Positions 60,623 through 64,000 of a DNA stretch of 64,000 nucleotides are shown here, in pieces. The notes beneath the pieces are model-generated. The model worked only from the letters and a program-made list of their open reading frames with translations, was not told where the DNA came from and did no database searches. The position numbers and the translations under genes are program-made. Source of the DNA: Saccharomyces mikatae IFO 1815 (Eukaryota > Ascomycota > Saccharomycetes > Saccharomycetales > Saccharomycetaceae); NCBI RefSeq assembly GCF_947241705.1, contig NC_079269.1:620001-684000 (forward strand), given 5' to 3'. Within the stretch, counting starts at the first letter, position 1. Every line of letters begins with the position of its first letter.

Positions 60623-61549
60623 ATGAAGAGCTTTTTCGTTCATATCTATGTGGCGCTCATGTTTGCTTGCGCAACAGCTTTGCCATTACCTATAGAAAAC
60701 AGAAGAGCTTCTTCAGACTCGTTGGATTTGAAGAAGAAATATGCACCAAACCCTCCTGCTACGCATAACGTGGATCTTGAACTTATGTTCACGGATCCAG
60801 AAAATTCCAAGGTCATGAGACACCACATAACTATAGATTTATATGGAACCATGGTACCCAAGACAGTAACTAATTTCTGTCGGTATGTTGATAGCATAGA
60901 GAATCGCATTACCTCTGGCCCTATTGATTCATCGGAACGTGATTTTGACAAAATCCTACCGAATGGGTCTATAGAATGTGATCCTGTTCTTCCCTCTTCT
61001 ACCGAAGAAACGGGGGGTTTGATTTCTGTCTTTGAAGAGAATCATGACCTGCCTCATGATAGACCGGGCAGGGTTTCCATGATCGGAGATGATACTGGTT
61101 TCAAGTTTATAATCGAGACCAGCGGCACGCCTCCAGAAGGCGAAAGTATTGTGTTTGGACAAGTAACCTCTGGACTAAAGGATTTGATAGACAAGCTAGC
61201 CAACGTGCAAACGAACGAAAATGGCACGCCAGAGCAACCAATAACGATAGACTACATATCATCCAATGAAAACAAGTTTTTAGACCCAAAAAGGGTCCAT
61301 GAACAGTATTTAGAGAGACTTCATGACTATCAAAGTGGCTCTTTGGAGAAAGGTGTCACTTTGAAGAATTATCTTTACTCGGATAACCAAAGGAAAGTAG
61401 ACGATGTAAAATATAATCAACTTCACCATCCTTTGCCCAGAGTTATGCTTGGTATCTCGGTTCTATTGCTTTTTTACGTTTTGGCCAAGTACAGGAAGAG
61501 GATATTCAGTAGATCGTCATCCAAAATAATATCTATAAGGGAGGATTGA
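60623..61549 (+). CDS. CPR8: Secretory-pathway cyclophilin Cpr8
   Basis: The 308-residue product (308 in S. cerevisiae) has a signal peptide (about 1-18, FFVHIYVALMFACATA). A divergent cyclophilin domain (about 48-215) starts VDLELMFTDPENSKVMRHHI. A C-terminal membrane helix (about 273-290, MLGISVLLLFYVLA) precedes a basic tail. The catalytic arginine and other active-site residues of cyclophilins are poorly kept, so prolyl isomerase activity is doubtful. The protein resembles Cpr4. Confidence 0.94.
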   Translation: MKSFFVHIYVALMFACATALPLPIENRRASSDSLDLKKKYAPNPPATHNVDLELMFTDPENSKVMRHHITIDLYGTMVPKTVTNFCRYVDSIENRITSGPIDSSERDFDKILPNGSIECDPVLPSSTEETGGLISVFEENHDLPHDRPGRVSMIGDDTGFKFIIETSGTPPEGESIVFGQVTSGLKDLIDKLANVQTNENGTPEQPITIDYISSNENKFLDPKRVHEQYLERLHDYQSGSLEKGVTLKNYLYSDNQRKVDDVKYNQLHHPLPRVMLGISVLLLFYVLAKYRKRIFSRSSSKIISIRED

Positions 61550-61644
61550 AGGCATATCATCCTCTCCGTTAAATTATCATTCTTTTAAAATTATATACAC
61601 GTGTATAAGTATATATAATTCACCCGTCCTCATTATGCTAATTA

Positions 61645-62934
61645 TTATCTCAATGTTTTGTGTAATAGTTTCTCTATAGAATCCCTTTCCAGGTACTTTC
61701 CAATTAGAACAATTTTACACTCCTTATTGGATCCATCATATTCTCCTGGAAACACATCGTATGTATCACGGACGCCCTGAATTACACGAAGAATTGGATT
61801 TTCACCTTCAATGAGTATCAGGCCCTTGGTTCTTTGTACTTCCCAATCCCGTCCATCGTCTTGGGAACCCTCTTCTAGTACGGCCATGGCCCCAAAGTTC
61901 TTCCACAACAAAGGTTGCAAAAACTGTTTGATAAACTTCTCGTTATACTCCTCTTCGCTCTTTAATGGTCTAAAGGTAAGCATTATTGTGCCCATTCGAT
62001 GATCGTGGATTGTCCCATCTCCCGTATTGCTACCTAACATGTCAGATATTCGTATACTGTCATAGGCATGAATATCTAGCAAATTGTCTATTGGAGTGTC
62101 GCTATACTTCGTGAAGAACATTGGTGCAATAGAATTTACTTCCCGTACTCTTTCTTTCAAATGTTTGACCATCGCGGGTGAATGTTCGATAGTGTCGTAT
62201 TTGTTCATAATAATGCGATCAGCCATGGCTAATTGAAAGTGCGCAATAGTCAGGTTCCCCTTCAGGCCAACTTTATCACCATGCCAGTGTGCATCCACGG
62301 AAACGTCATCCAGACACTTAAGTATATGTTCACAGTCCAAAACGGTGATGATCCCGTCAATGTACACACTACTATTCAGTCCTTCATCCTGCCAAAACAT
62401 CTTGGCAATTGGAGCAGGGTCAGCGATACCAGAGGTCTCTAGAAGAATGTAATCAATTTTTCCAGGTGAGCGCTCCACCATATCTTCAATAGCTTTAACA
62501 CCTATATTTTTCAAAGAACAACACAAACACCCATTTCCTAAATCTAGCCATTCTTGATAACTGGACGAACCATTTTTGATGGTCATAGCTTTCTCAATTT
62601 CACTCGAATCTCCAAATTCATTCAGAATCACCGCAATTTTTTTATCTGCGCCTTTTAGAGCAATTTTTTCCAGTAAAGTTGATTTCCCTGATCCTAGGTA
62701 GCCAGTAATAATGCTTACTGGAATACGCTTCCTCTTACGCAAATCTGTCACATTCGTAGAAGCATTGTCCACTTGCTTATTTACTCTTTCTACTTTAGCA
62801 TCGCTGACAATATTCCCACCGTCATATGAAACATTTTTCAAAATTTCTTGTAAATTATCCTCTTCACCAGTAACGAGAACAGGCAGTTCCCCATCTTCTT
62901 CTTCATTGAACTTGATATTTCTTAAGGCAGACAT
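61645..62934 (-). CDS. ZNG1: Zinc-regulated COG0523-family GTPase metallochaperone Zng1 (YNR029C)
   Basis: The S. cerevisiae start corresponds to the ATG at 62934 (MSALRNIKFNEEEDG), giving 429 residues. Walker A GYLGSGKST is at 78-86, the metal motif CLCC at 136-139 and an ILNEFGD switch near 103. An acidic N-terminus carries ELPVLV, comparable in place to the docking motif that human ZNG1 uses on METAP1. ZNG1 proteins pass zinc to methionine aminopeptidase 1. The frame extends 37 codons upstream to another ATG at 63045, with basic, presequence-like content. Convergent with CPR8. Confidence 0.93.
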   Translation of the reverse strand: MSALRNIKFNEEEDGELPVLVTGEEDNLQEILKNVSYDGGNIVSDAKVERVNKQVDNASTNVTDLRKRKRIPVSIITGYLGSGKSTLLEKIALKGADKKIAVILNEFGDSSEIEKAMTIKNGSSSYQEWLDLGNGCLCCSLKNIGVKAIEDMVERSPGKIDYILLETSGIADPAPIAKMFWQDEGLNSSVYIDGIITVLDCEHILKCLDDVSVDAHWHGDKVGLKGNLTIAHFQLAMADRIIMNKYDTIEHSPAMVKHLKERVREVNSIAPMFFTKYSDTPIDNLLDIHAYDSIRISDMLGSNTGDGTIHDHRMGTIMLTFRPLKSEEEYNEKFIKQFLQPLLWKNFGAMAVLEEGSQDDGRDWEVQRTKGLILIEGENPILRVIQGVRDTYDVFPGEYDGSNKECKIVLIGKYLERDSIEKLLHKTLR

Positions 62935-63238
62935 TCTCCTACTTCCCAAAGTTGAAAACTCCTTGACGAAAAGAATGTTCCTGGCTTCGCATTTGCATCG
63001 AATATTCGATTTTGTATAGCATCTGAAAGCATATTTGTTACTCATATAATGAAAAGAAAAAAAAATAAAATAAAAAAATCGGCCCTTAAAAGTGAACGAC
63101 CTTTACCAGCCGGAACTAGATGTCGAAGAAGTTCAAAGTTTATAACAAAAGGAGTTCAGGAATAGTCACTCAGAGTTCCGACCATTGGTATAGAGCAGAA
63201 ACTCGAGTAAAACACATTTTAAAAGAACATAATCGACA
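62935..63238. other. Divergent ZNG1/ALG12 intergenic region
   Basis: 304 bp. The ZNG1 side (62935-63045) is an open extension of the ZNG1 frame beginning with ATG. A pure A/T stretch (63057-63077, reverse-strand T-rich) separates it from the rest, which should hold both promoters. No site is assigned. Confidence 0.45.
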
Positions 63239-64000
63239 ATGCGTTGGTCTGTTCTCGATACAGTGTTATTGGCTGTGATTTCCTTTCATCTGATTCAGGC
63301 ACCTTTTACCAAAGTCGAAGAAAGCTTTAATATTCAGGCTATCCATGACATTTTAACGTACAGTGTATTTGACATTTCTCAATATGATCACTTGAAGTTC
63401 CCGGGTGTGGTCCCTAGAACATTCATCGGTGCTGTCGTTACTGCCATGCTGGCCAGACCTTATCTTTACTTCAGTTCTTTAATTCAAGATTCTAGACCTA
63501 CTTCTATCGATGTTCAATTGGTTGTTAGAGCTATTGTTGGCCTCACCAATGGGCTTTCATTCATTTATTTGAAGAATTGTTTGCAAGATATGTTTGACGA
63601 GATCACGAAAAAGGAAAAGGAAAAAAATGATGAAGAGGATATATGTATATACGATAGCGTCGGTTCGTGGTTCCTTTTATTTTTAATTGGCAGTTTCCAT
63701 CTTATGTTTTACAGCACTAGAACTTTGCCCAACTTTGTCATGACTCTCCCTTTAACTAACGTTGCATTGGGGTGGATTTTATTGGGTCGTTATAATGCAG
63801 CTGTTTTTCTATCTGCATTCGTCGCAATCGTGTTCAGATTAGAAGTTTCAGCTTTAAGTGCTGGTATTGCCTTATTTAGTGTTATTTTCAAAAAGATTAC
63901 ATTATTCGGTGCTATTAAATACGGAATTTTTGGTTTAGGTCTTGGTTCCATCATAAGTATAACCGTTGATTCATACTTCTGGCGGGAGTGGTGTTTACCT
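63239..64000 (+). CDS. ALG12: ER alpha-1,6-mannosyltransferase Alg12, 5' part only
   Basis: The start at 63239 (MRWSVLDTVLLAVISFHLIQ) opens 254 codons to the right edge, about half of the 551-residue S. cerevisiae protein. The first hydrophobic helix leads into a lumenal loop with APFTKVEESFNIQA, the acidic signature of GT22 mannosyltransferases. More membrane helices follow. Alg12 adds the eighth mannose, in alpha-1,6 linkage, to dolichol-linked oligosaccharide. Confidence 0.95.
   Translation, partial: MRWSVLDTVLLAVISFHLIQAPFTKVEESFNIQAIHDILTYSVFDISQYDHLKFPGVVPRTFIGAVVTAMLARPYLYFSSLIQDSRPTSIDVQLVVRAIVGLTNGLSFIYLKNCLQDMFDEITKKEKEKNDEEDICIYDSVGSWFLLFLIGSFHLMFYSTRTLPNFVMTLPLTNVALGWILLGRYNAAVFLSAFVAIVFRLEVSALSAGIALFSVIFKKITLFGAIKYGIFGLGLGSIISITVDSYFWREWCLP

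Noticed and set aside
61594-61607. 14-bp palindrome with a CACGTG core
   Set aside because: It lies in the convergent CPR8/ZNG1 3' region with no promoter nearby; probably chance in TA-rich sequence.

Overview
The window is nuclear DNA of a budding yeast of the Saccharomyces sensu stricto group. Gene order, spacing and orientation match the centromere-proximal part of S. cerevisiae chromosome XIV, from MRP7 (YNL005C) through CEN14 and out along the right arm to ALG12 (YNR030W). The genes are compact and one (HRB1) is spliced with a GTATGT donor. There is a point centromere, and two tRNA genes flank Ty-family LTR elements. Compared from memory with the S. cerevisiae proteins, most products differ by one to several percent, so this is probably a sister species rather than S. 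cerevisiae. The Ty2-type element would fit S. mikatae or a close relative. That species call is an inference I could not test.

Layout. Positions 1-6796 hold MRP7 (partial, reverse), HRB1 (two exons, forward), PET8 and RLP7 (reverse) and DOM34 (forward). CEN14 lies at about 6941-7057. CIT1 (reverse) follows at 7815-9254. A Pol III and transposon island occupies 10006-17041: tRNA-Pro(AGG) reads leftwards, a Ty2-type element follows at 10208-16579, then a solo Ty3-type LTR (sigma) sits just upstream of tRNA-Asn(GTT), which reads rightwards. From 17381 the order is ATO2, RPC34, SWM2, VPS27, ATG3, LRO1, NRM1, CSE2, PRP2, URK1, PHO91, YNR014W, SMM1, ACC1, TIM23, RCF2, ARE2, ATP23, YNR021W, MRPL50, SNF12, MPP6, SEC12, BUD17, CPR8, ZNG1 (YNR029C) and ALG12 (partial).

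These are mostly unlinked housekeeping genes and not a pathway cluster, though themes recur. Lipid synthesis includes ACC1, ARE2 and LRO1. Mitochondrial functions include PET8, CIT1, MRP7, TIM23, RCF2, ATP23 and MRPL50. RNA work includes HRB1, PRP2, SMM1, SWM2, MPP6, RPC34 and RLP7. Membrane traffic and autophagy include VPS27, ATG3 and SEC12. Several ORF starts were moved downstream to the first ATG that matches the known protein (ATG3, NRM1, URK1, YNR014W, SMM1, TIM23, MRPL50, BUD17, ZNG1).

I see no obviously new multi-gene system. The most unusual object is the compound LTR of the Ty2-type element. A complete 381-bp foreign LTR, flanked by a GAAGA duplication, sits inside each of its two LTRs. 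The arrangement must therefore have been present in the element before its last transposition. Other points of interest are an MBF-site hairpin upstream of NRM1, an in-frame N-terminal extension of ZNG1 that resembles a mitochondrial presequence, a perfect PDRE upstream of ARE2, and the STRE cluster and PKA-type sites of YNR014W.
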